Positions 9,080 to 18,963 of a stretch of DNA of 64,000 nucleotides are shown here, in pieces. The DNA is from Acholeplasmataceae bacterium (GTDB taxonomy: Bacteria > Bacillota_I > Bacilli_A > Acholeplasmatales > Acholeplasmataceae): contig RECG01000011.1 of the NCBI GenBank assembly GCA_007692425.1, forward strand, positions 1 through 64,000, given 5' to 3'. Each line of letters starts with the position of its first letter. Position 1 is the first letter of the stretch. A program made the position numbers and the translations under genes. The notes below the pieces were generated by a model that was not told where the DNA came from, did not search any database, and was given only the letters and a program-made list of their open reading frames with translations.

Positions 9080-9150
9080 CTTTACCAAGCCGTTTTGATC
9101 TGAATAGCACGCGAGCATGTCACTGGTTGGCCATCGGCACCAATAACATA
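9080..9150. repeat. Intergenic repeat upstream of ABC operon (pair with 20024-20095)
   Basis: accaagccgttttgat...gcacgcgagcatgtc...ggcaccaataac vs acaagccgttttgaat...gcacgcaagcatgtc...ggtaccaactgcaaataac. Confidence 0.6.
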
Positions 9151-9361
9151 GATGACACGGAATCTCATGACTTTGGAGACGGGGTTGATACTAAGGCAAT
9201 TGACGATTATACATAGGTGTCATCTTGAACATGCTCCTGTGCAATGTCAGATCTAGTCATCAGATGATCCAGCTGAAATACACAACGGACATTGTAACGC
9301 AAAACCTCATCGTGGTATAATCGAATAGGCTATCACACGCAAAACACAAAGGTGGGAAGAC

Positions 9362-10258
9362 ATGAACACACCGATCATCGAAATCAATCAACTGACCAAG
9401 TCCTACGGTATAAACAAGGGCGTATTCAACCTCTCTTTTAGCGTCAATGAAGGAGAGGTTTTTGGCTTTATCGGACCTAACGGCGCAGGAAAGACGACGA
9501 CGATCAGACATTTGCTTGGATTCATCGGATCCGATCATGGCGATTGCCATATCTTTGGACTGGAAACCAAAGCGCATGCAGCAGAAATCCAAGAAAGTCT
9601 TGGCTATCTGCCGGGAGAGATCATGTTCTTTGATCACATGACGGGGGTTGAATTTCTCAAACTCATGGCAAACCTGAGAAAGTTGACCGATTTGTCCAAG
9701 ATGCACGAACTGATTGCTTTTTTTGAACTCGACCCAGCAGGCAGGATTAAAAAGATGTCGAAAGGGATGAAACAAAAACTTGGTCTGATTGCCGCGTTCA
9801 TGCATGACCCGAAGGTTCTGATTTTGGATGAGCCCACCAGCGGGCTCGATCCCTTGATGCAAACCAAATTTGTCGAATTGGTTCTTGAAGAAAAAAAGCA
9901 AGGCAAGACGATTCTGATGTCCTCACATTCTTTTGAGGAAGTCGAGCGGACTTGTGACAGGGCAGGCATCATCAAAGAGGGTGTCCTGATTGCCCTTGAG
10001 GATATTCAGGAACTCAAAAAAACACAAAGGAAAGCATTCATCGTCCGAACCAAGGACGATGCCTCGATTGAGACCTTGAAAACCATGGATCTGGAAATCA
10101 TCCAGGAAAGAAACCGGGAATTGGAAGTGGCCGTAAGTGGCGATATCATGCCATTTATCAAAAAACTGGCCAACATTCAAGTTGAGTCCCTGGATATCAA
10201 ATCACAGTCTTTGGAAGAAGTTTTCATGGACTATTACAAGAGGGGGGAAAGAGCATGA
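9362..10258 (+). CDS. ABC transporter ATP-binding protein
   Basis: Walker A GPNGAGKTT, signature MSKGMKQKLGL, Walker B VLILDEPTSGLDP. Confidence 0.95.
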   Translation: MNTPIIEINQLTKSYGINKGVFNLSFSVNEGEVFGFIGPNGAGKTTTIRHLLGFIGSDHGDCHIFGLETKAHAAEIQESLGYLPGEIMFFDHMTGVEFLKLMANLRKLTDLSKMHELIAFFELDPAGRIKKMSKGMKQKLGLIAAFMHDPKVLILDEPTSGLDPLMQTKFVELVLEEKKQGKTILMSSHSFEEVERTCDRAGIIKEGVLIALEDIQELKKTQRKAFIVRTKDDASIETLKTMDLEIIQERNRELEVAVSGDIMPFIKKLANIQVESLDIKSQSLEEVFMDYYKRGERA

Positions 10259-11055
10259 ACAAAGCCCTTTTGAAGGCAACACTTAAAGCGAACTACAAAT
10301 TATGGCTCATCATCTTGCTGGTGATGTTGATGTACTCGTCCATCATCATTTCCATGTATGACCCAAACTCGATGGAGGGATGGGAAGCCATCCTTGAGAT
10401 GATGCCGCAGGAATTGCTCAAAGCGATGGGTTTTGAACTGATTGAGCCAACCTTTCTAGGTTATGTATCTGGATATTATTATGGGTTCATCATCATCATG
10501 TTTCCGATGATCTACATCAGCATCATGGGACAAAGATCGATTGCCAAATATGTCGACAACGGCTCAATGAGCTTTTTATTGGCAACACCAAACACCAGAA
10601 AGACGATTGCCACCACACAAGGGTTCTACATGCTGACAAGCACCATTGTATTGATTGCGATTATCGCCATGTCAATCTTGATGATTGGATTGACCGCATA
10701 TCCGGATGATGTTGAGTTTATGAAATTCTTTATGCTCAATGTTAATGTCATCGGTTTGTTCGTCTGTTTGAGCGGCATCGCTTTCTTGGCGAGTTGCATG
10801 TTCAATGAAATCGGAAGCGCTGTCGGATTCGGGGCAGGCATTCCCGTCGGTTTTTTCGTCATCAACATGCTCGCCAACGCGACAGATGATTTGAGCTTCT
10901 TCAGGTTTTTTACGGTCTTCACCCTGTTTGACACTGATTTGATTTTAGCGCTGAAGCCCATCATCTATCTTCAAATGATGATTATGTACCTATCGGGCTT
11001 CATCTTCTATGCATTAGGCATACGAATCTTTATGAAAAAGGATCTGCACATCTAG
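10255..11055 (+). CDS. ABC-2 type permease
   Basis: Six hydrophobic segments; overlaps ATPase gene by ATGA. Confidence 0.88.
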   Translation: MNKALLKATLKANYKLWLIILLVMLMYSSIIISMYDPNSMEGWEAILEMMPQELLKAMGFELIEPTFLGYVSGYYYGFIIIMFPMIYISIMGQRSIAKYVDNGSMSFLLATPNTRKTIATTQGFYMLTSTIVLIAIIAMSILMIGLTAYPDDVEFMKFFMLNVNVIGLFVCLSGIAFLASCMFNEIGSAVGFGAGIPVGFFVINMLANATDDLSFFRFFTVFTLFDTDLILALKPIIYLQMMIMYLSGFIFYALGIRIFMKKDLHI

Positions 11056-11228
11056 AATGTGTGATATCGATAACAAGTTCATATCGCATCTACATCATGG
11101 AAAAGCAGGTAGATTTGTCCTTAACACACACTGATAAAGCCTTTTACTACAAACAAGGTATCATCAGCCTGTTTCAACATGTTATAATGAATATAAATCA
11201 ACAGATAAACTAAATCGGAAGGTGTGAT

Positions 11229-11453
11229 TTGATGGATCGCTTGCTTGAATTGTTACCCCTGCTCATCCCGTTGATTCTCATTCAGATCGGGCTTGCTGTG
11301 TACGCCCTTATTGTGTTGCATCGAGCCAAGCGTGTGCGAGGCGATTCGAAGCTTTTATGGGCACTTGTGATCATTTTCATTAATTTGTTCGGCCCGGTCA
11401 TATTCTTGTTTCTTGGGAGGTTGGATGATGCAACTGGCAGTGAAGACGAATGA
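11229..11453 (+). CDS. yxlE: PLDc_N domain small membrane protein, YxlE-like
   Basis: Two TM segments with ALVIIFINLFGPVIFLFLGR motif; directly upstream of ATPase/permease pair as in yxlEFG. Confidence 0.7.
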   Translation: MMDRLLELLPLLIPLILIQIGLAVYALIVLHRAKRVRGDSKLLWALVIIFINLFGPVIFLFLGRLDDATGSEDE

Positions 11454-12357
11454 ACTGATTAAAAGTTTCAATGGATTGAAGGCAGTCAACCATCTTAATC
11501 TCGAAGTTCCTGTGGGTGCGATTTATGGTTTCTTAGGACCGAATGGTTCTGGCAAGACCACCACATTGAAAATGCTGACCGGCATGACAGAACCGACAGC
11601 GGGATCGATTGAAATCATGGGAGAACCCATGGTGTTTGGAAAACAAAAGAGTCACGATAACATCGGCTTTCTACCTGATGTTCCAGGTTTCTATGATTGG
11701 ATGAACGCCCAAGAGTTCTTAGTCCTTTGTGGTAGTCTTTTCCATATTCCGAAAGCCGTACTTTCGACAAGAGTGACAGGTTTGTTGAAAGTTGTCGGTC
11801 TTTCAAAAAGCGCTAAAAAGAAGATTGGCACCTTTTCTAGGGGCATGAAACAAAGGCTTGGTATCGCTCAAGCCTTGATCAACAACCCTGATATCATCTT
11901 TCTAGATGAACCTGTATCTGCACTGGATCCGCAAGGAAGAAAAGAAGTCATGGACATCATTCATGGGCTTAAAGGCAAAGTCACTGTCTTTTTTTCAACA
12001 CATATTCTTTCTGATGTCGAGAGGATTTGCGACCGCGTCATCATCATTAACGAAGGCGCGGCCGTTTTGGAAGACACCATCGAGAACATCAAAGCCATGT
12101 CTGAAACCCATGCCATCGAAATTGAAGCTGATGTAGCAGTCTTGAACAAGATTGAGGCATTGCTTCAAGATATCGAACATGTCATGAACATCAAGACAAA
12201 TCATCAAACGATGGTCGTCACCGTTGATGATTTGGATGTGTCACGTAAACACATCTATAGAATCCTGCATGAACACGACATGATGGTCAAGAAAATCATG
12301 GTCAAAGAGCCGACACTTGAAGATATTTACATGAAGGTGGTGAATCACCATGGTTAG
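11425..12357 (+). CDS. yxlF: ABC transporter ATP-binding protein, YxlF-like
   Basis: GPNGSGKTT, FSRGMKQRLGIAQAL, IIFLDEPVSALDP. Confidence 0.85.
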   Translation: MMQLAVKTNELIKSFNGLKAVNHLNLEVPVGAIYGFLGPNGSGKTTTLKMLTGMTEPTAGSIEIMGEPMVFGKQKSHDNIGFLPDVPGFYDWMNAQEFLVLCGSLFHIPKAVLSTRVTGLLKVVGLSKSAKKKIGTFSRGMKQRLGIAQALINNPDIIFLDEPVSALDPQGRKEVMDIIHGLKGKVTVFFSTHILSDVERICDRVIIINEGAAVLEDTIENIKAMSETHAIEIEADVAVLNKIEALLQDIEHVMNIKTNHQTMVVTVDDLDVSRKHIYRILHEHDMMVKKIMVKEPTLEDIYMKVVNHHG

Positions 12358-13108
12358 CCTGGCATTTCTTCGCAAAGAAATCCAAGAAATGGTCAAAACA
12401 CCCAAACTGATTATCATTGCATCCGTTTTTGTCTTCTTCGCCATCATCGGACCTTTGACAGCCAAATACATGAATGAATTGATTGCGATGTTCGCCTCGG
12501 ACATTGAAATCAGCTTTCCCGATCCAACCTATGTCCAATCATGGGAGCAGTTCTATAGCAACATCACATCGATTTCCATGATCGTGTTTTTGATTCTAAT
12601 GACCGGCACGGTGGTCGCTGAAAAGAACAAGGGTTCCATTTATCTGATGCTGACTAAAAATGTCACCAGAACATCGTTCCTGGTCAGCAAGATGATTGCC
12701 GGCATCCTGCTTTTCACGACCGTGTTTATCATGTCAGTGTTGATCTCCTGGTATTACACCTGGATGTTGTTTGATCAGGTCACCTACGAGGGATTGGCGC
12801 TTTCTCTCCTTTCAATCTTCATGTTGGGCATCTTCTTCACCATGGTCGCAGTCTTGTTGAGCGTCCTCTTGAAATCGACCACCCATGCGGCGTTGCTGGC
12901 GTTTGCGGCATATGCCATATTGAACATACTGACCATCTTGTCGGATATCAACCCCTACAACCCCGCCGGCGCGACGACACTTGCGCTCAATCAGCTCAAA
13001 GGGGTTGATGCAATCCAACCGCTCCTGATCAATGTGTTGATTTCCTTGGTGATCACCATCATCTTGGCCATTGCCTCCATCCGGATTTTCAACAAACAAG
13101 AATTATAA
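12350..13108 (+). CDS. yxlG: ABC-2 type permease, YxlG-like
   Basis: Hydrophobic permease; overlaps upstream ATPase gene. Confidence 0.8.
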   Translation: MVSLAFLRKEIQEMVKTPKLIIIASVFVFFAIIGPLTAKYMNELIAMFASDIEISFPDPTYVQSWEQFYSNITSISMIVFLILMTGTVVAEKNKGSIYLMLTKNVTRTSFLVSKMIAGILLFTTVFIMSVLISWYYTWMLFDQVTYEGLALSLLSIFMLGIFFTMVAVLLSVLLKSTTHAALLAFAAYAILNILTILSDINPYNPAGATTLALNQLKGVDAIQPLLINVLISLVITIILAIASIRIFNKQEL

Positions 13109-13165
13109 GCAATCATTGCATGGGCACACCTTCATGACTTGTCATCACATCTTGATTGAATGCTA

Positions 13166-13203
13166 AAAAAACACCGCCATGATGGAATGATGGCGGTGTT
13201 TTT
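13166..13203. terminator. Bidirectional rho-independent terminator
   Basis: aaaaaacaccgccatgatggaatgatggcggtgttttt. Confidence 0.85.
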
Positions 13204-13276
13204 CATGCGTGGGTTCAATGGGACAAGACCGGTTTCGAGGCGTCAATGCTCCAGCATTTCATCACGCATCAAAACC

Positions 13277-14857
13277 TTATTTGACAAGCTTGTGGATTTT
13301 GTTCGCTGCAAGCTTGGCGGTGACAATCGATGTCGGGAACCCCGAAGGGGAAAATGACCAATGACTCGATTGAAAGACATTTGGAAAAGGTGTCTTGATT
13401 GATTTTGCAATCTTAAAAAGTTTATGTTCAACGGGGATTTCTCCTTTGAAGGACCACCCCGTGATGGCGCCATTGGTGTTGTTAAGCCTGTTTTCAATCG
13501 TCAGTGGCGTCGCCTCGAAATCATTGATGATCTTTGATTGCCAGCCTGGAAGCAGCGTGCGCTCTAGGACATCAATGATGGCTTGAGACAAGTGTTTCTT
13601 AAAGACATCATATAGACCCGATGTCTGGATCCACTTTGTCAACTCATAGCTGAATAATGTGCTGATGATGACAGACGACTGATTTTCAGGCGCCAACGTC
13701 TCATCACGCACGACAGGGACGGAGATTTCATATGTGGTCAATCTGGCAAAATCAGTCAACCACTGAAAAAGGACTTCGACCTGTTGCTTTTCATCCAAAC
13801 CACTGAGATGAGCGATGAGCGCTTGCTCGGTCATCGCCAGTGTTGAAAGCCCTTTTTGGGTAGGCATGTAAAACAAATGTCCTGAAAACTTGTCTTGGAA
13901 ATATGTCTTTGGCAAATCAACAGTCATATACATTTGATAAATGGAATCATTACCTTTGGCTTGTTCGAGTCTCTTTTTAGTCTCGTGATAATCAATTGAC
14001 GTGTTTTGAATGCTCCGATACATCGCATTAAGATCACCACACCAAAGCAACGCATCGTAAGGATAAGCGGTGTCTTTGTGATAAGCCACCTGGCGATCAA
14101 TATCGATCTTGTCGATTTCCGAGTTGGTCTTGATGACACCACCCTTGGCAATGATAAAATCTTTCAATGCCTTGACAATCGACCGGGTGCCACCTTTTGG
14201 ATAATAATAATCGCTGTGCATTTTGAGATAGCTCAAGGCAAAGAATGTCGGTGTATCGGTGAAGAAGTGTTGGGATATGGCATCAATGAGATCCGGGTTA
14301 TTGGTGTATCGCCGCAAATAAGCACGAATCGGTGTTTTGAGTTTTTCAATTTTTCCGATTGTGAACGTGTATTGAAACATCCAAGGCAGGATGGTTTTCA
14401 TCAAGTATTTCGCATCAGTCTTAGGATTGAGAAACAAAGGATTATCAATGTCGTAGAGTACCTTCATATACTTGGATATCTTTTTGATATCCTTGAAAAT
14501 CTTGTCGATTGAAGCCGCTTCATCAGGATAAAAGGCTAACAACAAATCTTTGTATGTCTGATAGTTTTCCCGAGGGTCGATCGAGATGATCTTCGAACCG
14601 ATTCCCATATCGACGATGTTGGGCAAGAAATCGACATGAATGCCTAACTGTCGAAGCATGGGAAAAAGCGTTCCTGAGTTTTCAACGCCCCGGATGCCAT
14701 GATCAAAGATGAACCCGTCACGATTGAATCCGCCGATCAGACCACCAAGTTCATCGGACTTTTCAACCAATGTGACAGAATGTCCTTCATTACATAAGTA
14801 GGCCGCTGCCGTTAATCCTGATATGCCTGCACCAACGATGATTGTATGTTTGCTCAT
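13277..14857 (-). CDS. NAD(P)/FAD-dependent oxidoreductase (phytoene desaturase/CrtI-RetSat-like)
   Basis: GAGISGLTAAAYL dinucleotide-binding motif; C-terminal GWSFKGEIPVEHKLF...; paralogous to next gene. Confidence 0.85.
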   Translation of the reverse strand: MSKHTIIVGAGISGLTAAAYLCNEGHSVTLVEKSDELGGLIGGFNRDGFIFDHGIRGVENSGTLFPMLRQLGIHVDFLPNIVDMGIGSKIISIDPRENYQTYKDLLLAFYPDEAASIDKIFKDIKKISKYMKVLYDIDNPLFLNPKTDAKYLMKTILPWMFQYTFTIGKIEKLKTPIRAYLRRYTNNPDLIDAISQHFFTDTPTFFALSYLKMHSDYYYPKGGTRSIVKALKDFIIAKGGVIKTNSEIDKIDIDRQVAYHKDTAYPYDALLWCGDLNAMYRSIQNTSIDYHETKKRLEQAKGNDSIYQMYMTVDLPKTYFQDKFSGHLFYMPTQKGLSTLAMTEQALIAHLSGLDEKQQVEVLFQWLTDFARLTTYEISVPVVRDETLAPENQSSVIISTLFSYELTKWIQTSGLYDVFKKHLSQAIIDVLERTLLPGWQSKIINDFEATPLTIENRLNNTNGAITGWSFKGEIPVEHKLFKIAKSIKTPFPNVFQSSHWSFSPSGFPTSIVTAKLAANKIHKLVK

Positions 14858-14873
14858 TGCTATGCTCCTTGAC

Positions 14874-16484
14874 TCAAATTGCTGATGATCGTTTGATTTT
14901 TTTCAGATGTTTCTTGGTTGCATCAGCAGCCAGTTTGCCGGTGATGACCGAAATCGGGACACCTGCCGGGCTGAATGACCACTGTCCGGCCATAAGAACA
15001 TCCGGCAGACCGGTTTGAACGGATCGGGTGATGCGTGACATGCGATGTGCGACAGGAATCGGCTTGTTGGCGTAAGACCAGCCAATGATGGCACCATCGG
15101 TACTCCCCGTTCTTTTTTCGATGGTCAGCGGTGTGGCACAAAACATGTCAATGACATGATCTTTCAGGCCAGGGTAAATCGATGTTGAGAGAATGTCGAT
15201 GACAAGGTTCTGCACACAGGACTTGAAGGACGTGTAATAGCCCATTTTCTCAATGTGAAGGACGGTCTCATGGTCAATCAGAATGGATATGATCAGACCG
15301 GTCTTATGATCAGGTGCGAGTCTTTCATCTCTTAACACAGGAATGGAGATTTCAAAAGTGTTGAGCGCTAAAAATGTTTTCAAATGGGGAACAAAAAGCT
15401 CAAGGGTGTCTGTTTTGGGTAGTTTAATCTGACCAAGACCGACTGATTGCGGGGTATAGAAGAAGTGTCCGCTTGATCGGTCTTTGAAGTAACGGGGTTC
15501 AAGGTCCACCAAGGCATAGACCGTCAGCACGGATTCCGCACCTCTTTTGTTCTTTAACTGACCGAGGGTCGATACCACTTTCTGTTTCACCTTGGGCTGA
15601 TTCAGGTGATCAAGTTCAATCATGCGATACATTGATTTCAAATCAGCCGCCCATATCAGCTTGTGATAGGGATATTGCTCGCCTGATGAGTCTGATACCA
15701 CCTTGTCATCCAGATTGATGGAGGTGATTTTGGTTCCTGTTTTCAGCAATCCACCATGATGTGAGATGTATTCCACCATTGCTCTCGGAAGTTGACCGGT
15801 TCCACCCTGGGGATAATGATAATCGAAATAAATGCTAAAGTAACCAAGTGCGAAAAAGGCTGGGGTGTCTTTAAAAAAGTGTTGAGCAATCATGTCCATA
15901 AGCGCTTGATTGCTGGTATATTTTCTTAAATAGGATTCAACAGGCACGGACAATCTTTCAATGTGATAAAGCGTAGGCACAAATTTGAAAAACCAGGGAA
16001 ACAGCGTTTTCAGCACATAAGATGGATTGGCCTTGAGATCAACCATCATCGGGTTGTCAATGCCATACAAGACATTCATGTATCTGAGAATACGCTTGAT
16101 TTTCCGAATGATTAATCTGATATCTTCTCGGTTTTCAGGAAAGATGGAGACAAGAAGTGCTTCATAAGCCGTAATGTCGGCAGGCGTTGATAAGGCAATC
16201 ACCTGATCTTCGATGCCGAGTGTCACGGGGCTGCGTCGAAAATCAAGATCGAGACCAAGGTCTCTGATCATTGGTATGAGCACACCAGAACTTTCAATCG
16301 AACGAATGCCACCGTCGAAATGGAATCCTTGATAATCGAAAGAGTTGATGAGTCCACCCATGATGTCTTGTTGTTCCAAAACAATTGACATATAGCCATA
16401 TTTTGATAGATAAGATGCTGCCGTCAGTCCGGCAATCCCGCCGCCAACGATGACGGCATCATATCGCCTGGGATTATTCATCAT
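14874..16484 (-). CDS. NAD(P)/FAD-dependent oxidoreductase (phytoene desaturase/CrtI-RetSat-like)
   Basis: GGGIAGLTAASYL motif; shares many blocks with 13277-14857 (QHFFKDTPAFFALGYF, YHYPQGGTG). Confidence 0.85.
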   Translation of the reverse strand: MMNNPRRYDAVIVGGGIAGLTAASYLSKYGYMSIVLEQQDIMGGLINSFDYQGFHFDGGIRSIESSGVLIPMIRDLGLDLDFRRSPVTLGIEDQVIALSTPADITAYEALLVSIFPENREDIRLIIRKIKRILRYMNVLYGIDNPMMVDLKANPSYVLKTLFPWFFKFVPTLYHIERLSVPVESYLRKYTSNQALMDMIAQHFFKDTPAFFALGYFSIYFDYHYPQGGTGQLPRAMVEYISHHGGLLKTGTKITSINLDDKVVSDSSGEQYPYHKLIWAADLKSMYRMIELDHLNQPKVKQKVVSTLGQLKNKRGAESVLTVYALVDLEPRYFKDRSSGHFFYTPQSVGLGQIKLPKTDTLELFVPHLKTFLALNTFEISIPVLRDERLAPDHKTGLIISILIDHETVLHIEKMGYYTSFKSCVQNLVIDILSTSIYPGLKDHVIDMFCATPLTIEKRTGSTDGAIIGWSYANKPIPVAHRMSRITRSVQTGLPDVLMAGQWSFSPAGVPISVITGKLAADATKKHLKKIKRSSAI

Positions 16485-17391
16485 TCAGACCAACCATTTC
16501 CATGCTCAAGTCATACACTTTTCTCGCCATGACGGGGTCGATGGCATGTTTGGCAGGTAGCTCGTCAATGGTCAAATGAAAAAACCTGCCCGAAACACCT
16601 TCAAGTTCGGGAGCGGCAGCCAGGTAATGGATGGCTTGACCTGAAATGACAGGATTCTTGAGAAAATGCGAGGTCACATGTTTGAAAAAGAAGCGATAGA
16701 GAAAGCCGTTGTTGCTGCCGATTGCTGTTTTGACAGCGCCAGGATGACAGGCATTGATGGTCACATGCGATGACTTCAGTTGTTCACTGATGACTTGCAT
16801 CGTCAATAGTTGGGCGGTTTTCGATTGCCCATATCCTTTCAAACCGGTGTAGATGCGTTTTTTAAAGTTGATATCTTTCAGTTTGACGCCACTGAACCGG
16901 TGTCCTTCGGAGTTGACTTGAATGATTCGCCCATGCCCTTGTGCAACCAGCCTGGGCAAGAGAAGTTTGGTAAACAGAAAAATGCCTAAATGATTGACTG
17001 CGAAACACAGCTCGATGCCATCCTCGTTATAGCGTTTCCTGGTTGAATGCAGACCAACGCTATTGATGATGACATCAATGGTTTGATATTGGTTCAATAT
17101 CGTTTCTGCTGCTTGTCTGACCTCAGACATACGACTAAAATCAGACACCACGATGTCAACATCAACACCATAAGCATTCATGAGTTCTTCCCGTATGGGC
17201 AACGCCTTTTCACGATTCCTACACACCAGGACAAGATTGGACTTGGCAGCGGCCAACACCTTTGCCGTTGCCAGTCCGACACCGGAGGTTGCACCTGTGA
17301 TGATGGAAAGCCGTCCCGCCATCGACGTGTTGCATTGTTTTTGCTTCGCTCTGCTATTCTTCATAAATATTAGTTCATTAGGCCATTTCAT
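16474..17391 (-). CDS. SDR family NAD(P)-dependent oxidoreductase
   Basis: TGATSGVGLATAKVLA, NSVGLHS, YGQSKTAQLL (YxxxK). Confidence 0.9.
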   Translation of the reverse strand: MKWPNELIFMKNSRAKQKQCNTSMAGRLSIITGATSGVGLATAKVLAAAKSNLVLVCRNREKALPIREELMNAYGVDVDIVVSDFSRMSEVRQAAETILNQYQTIDVIINSVGLHSTRKRYNEDGIELCFAVNHLGIFLFTKLLLPRLVAQGHGRIIQVNSEGHRFSGVKLKDINFKKRIYTGLKGYGQSKTAQLLTMQVISEQLKSSHVTINACHPGAVKTAIGSNNGFLYRFFFKHVTSHFLKNPVISGQAIHYLAAAPELEGVSGRFFHLTIDELPAKHAIDPVMARKVYDLSMEMVGLNDE

Positions 17392-17408
17392 AAATGATAT
17401 GCTGCCTT

Positions 17409-17870
17409 TCAACCAAAAAATACCCGCATAAACCAGCGATAAATCCGCCGATAAATCGGAATACCATTATAAATATCGCCCCACAAGTCATAATAGTCAC
17501 GCTGCTCAAGAATCTGTCCGTTCTCATGCAGTGTCAAACGCGTGCTACCATACATGGGTGCGCTTGGGAAAATCCTGAACTTAATAGTCATGATCCATTC
17601 AAACATAATGATGTTGCTGTTCTTGGTGACATTCAATATCTCCATATGAAGACTTCTGCATCTTTTGGTCAAACGCGCACACATCGCCTTGAAAGGGTCA
17701 ATACCGTGGATTTTTTGGATTGAATCATGAAACATGATGTTGTCGTGATAATATGGGAAAATATGGGACCAGTCAGGCTTGCCATCCCTATTATACGTTT
17801 TTGACCACTCGCTATAAATGGTATCAACATCAAGTTCTGTTAGTCGGTTTTGATCATTTCTTTGCATCAT
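17409..17870 (-). CDS. NTF2/SnoaL-like protein
   Basis: Size and pattern (YSEWSKTYNRDGKPDWSHIFPYYHDNIMFHDSIQKIHGID...) fit the NTF2-like family. Confidence 0.6.
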   Translation of the reverse strand: MMQRNDQNRLTELDVDTIYSEWSKTYNRDGKPDWSHIFPYYHDNIMFHDSIQKIHGIDPFKAMCARLTKRCRSLHMEILNVTKNSNIIMFEWIMTIKFRIFPSAPMYGSTRLTLHENGQILEQRDYYDLWGDIYNGIPIYRRIYRWFMRVFFG

Positions 17871-18037
17871 GAAACCATCCTTTATACATAAAAAATTCGG
17901 TTGTTATTATTATAACATTGATTGAGGGTTATTTCAGGATGTAAGCATTTGAAATACAAGGATTGTGTTCATATTATAGTTCATCGTGTATAATAAAACT
18001 AATCAGTGCACTATGCTCATAAGAAAGCGGTCAATCT

Positions 18038-18919
18038 ATGCCAAGTTTTTCAAGTCGTCTCCTCGCAATCATGCTAAAGACATTCAAATTCAACCAAAGA
18101 TTGACACGAGATTTGGAGTCTGATCGACACCATGCGCGTCCATCAAAAGAACCTTCGTCAAGGATGATCAAGACTTATGATATCAGCATCACGCTCATCC
18201 AAGATAGAATTGTCTATCAATGGAATAATCGACATGATCACGACCAGATGACCATTTTTTACATGCATGGCGGGGCTTATTTTTATGGTTTGAACAAGAT
18301 GCATTTCAAACTATTTGAAAAATTGATTAACAGCACGGGATGTTCCATCATCGTGCCAGATTATCCCTTGGTTCCGCATGCATCAGCAGAAGAAATCCAT
18401 GCGTTTCTTGAAGAAAGTTATTGTGAACTATGCAAAGACAAAAACCAAAACCGTATCATGCTCATGGGCGATTCTTCAGGCGGAGGACTGGCTTTGGGAT
18501 TAGCACAACAATTGGTGCAACATCATCAGTTGAGAGCGCATCGGATCATGTTGCTCTCGCCATGGCTTGATGTTGGCATGAACAATGAGATGATTAGCGA
18601 CATCCAAAGACACGATCCTGTGCTGAACCGAGAGACTTTGCGAAAAATCGGAAACATGTATGCAAGGCATTTAAGCATTCAACATCCCAAAGCAAGTCCG
18701 CTTTATGGTAGTTTGGACGGCATACAACGGATTTCGATTTGGACAGGCACTAAAGACATTTTGTATCCGGATGCTGTCAGCCTGCAAGAAAAAGTCAAAC
18801 ACACATCTGTCACATGTGATCTGCATGTCTATGAGGACATGCTCCACACCTGGATGTTTTTCGGTCTTCCTGAATCAAGGCAAGCTATCAGTGACATCAC
18901 CAACCATATTTTAGCTTGA
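18038..18919 (+). CDS. Alpha/beta hydrolase (HSL-type esterase)
   Basis: HGGAYFYG oxyanion motif, GDSSGGGLA nucleophile elbow, His near C-terminus (MLHTWMFF). Confidence 0.9.
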   Translation: MPSFSSRLLAIMLKTFKFNQRLTRDLESDRHHARPSKEPSSRMIKTYDISITLIQDRIVYQWNNRHDHDQMTIFYMHGGAYFYGLNKMHFKLFEKLINSTGCSIIVPDYPLVPHASAEEIHAFLEESYCELCKDKNQNRIMLMGDSSGGGLALGLAQQLVQHHQLRAHRIMLLSPWLDVGMNNEMISDIQRHDPVLNRETLRKIGNMYARHLSIQHPKASPLYGSLDGIQRISIWTGTKDILYPDAVSLQEKVKHTSVTCDLHVYEDMLHTWMFFGLPESRQAISDITNHILA

Positions 18920-18963
18920 TGATCGAAGAGGGCATCATCAAGCTTTATCAAGGCGTGTGAAAC

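Noticed and set aside
9260-9901. 213-aa minus-strand ORF
   Set aside because: Antisense shadow of the ABC ATPase; no family-like features.
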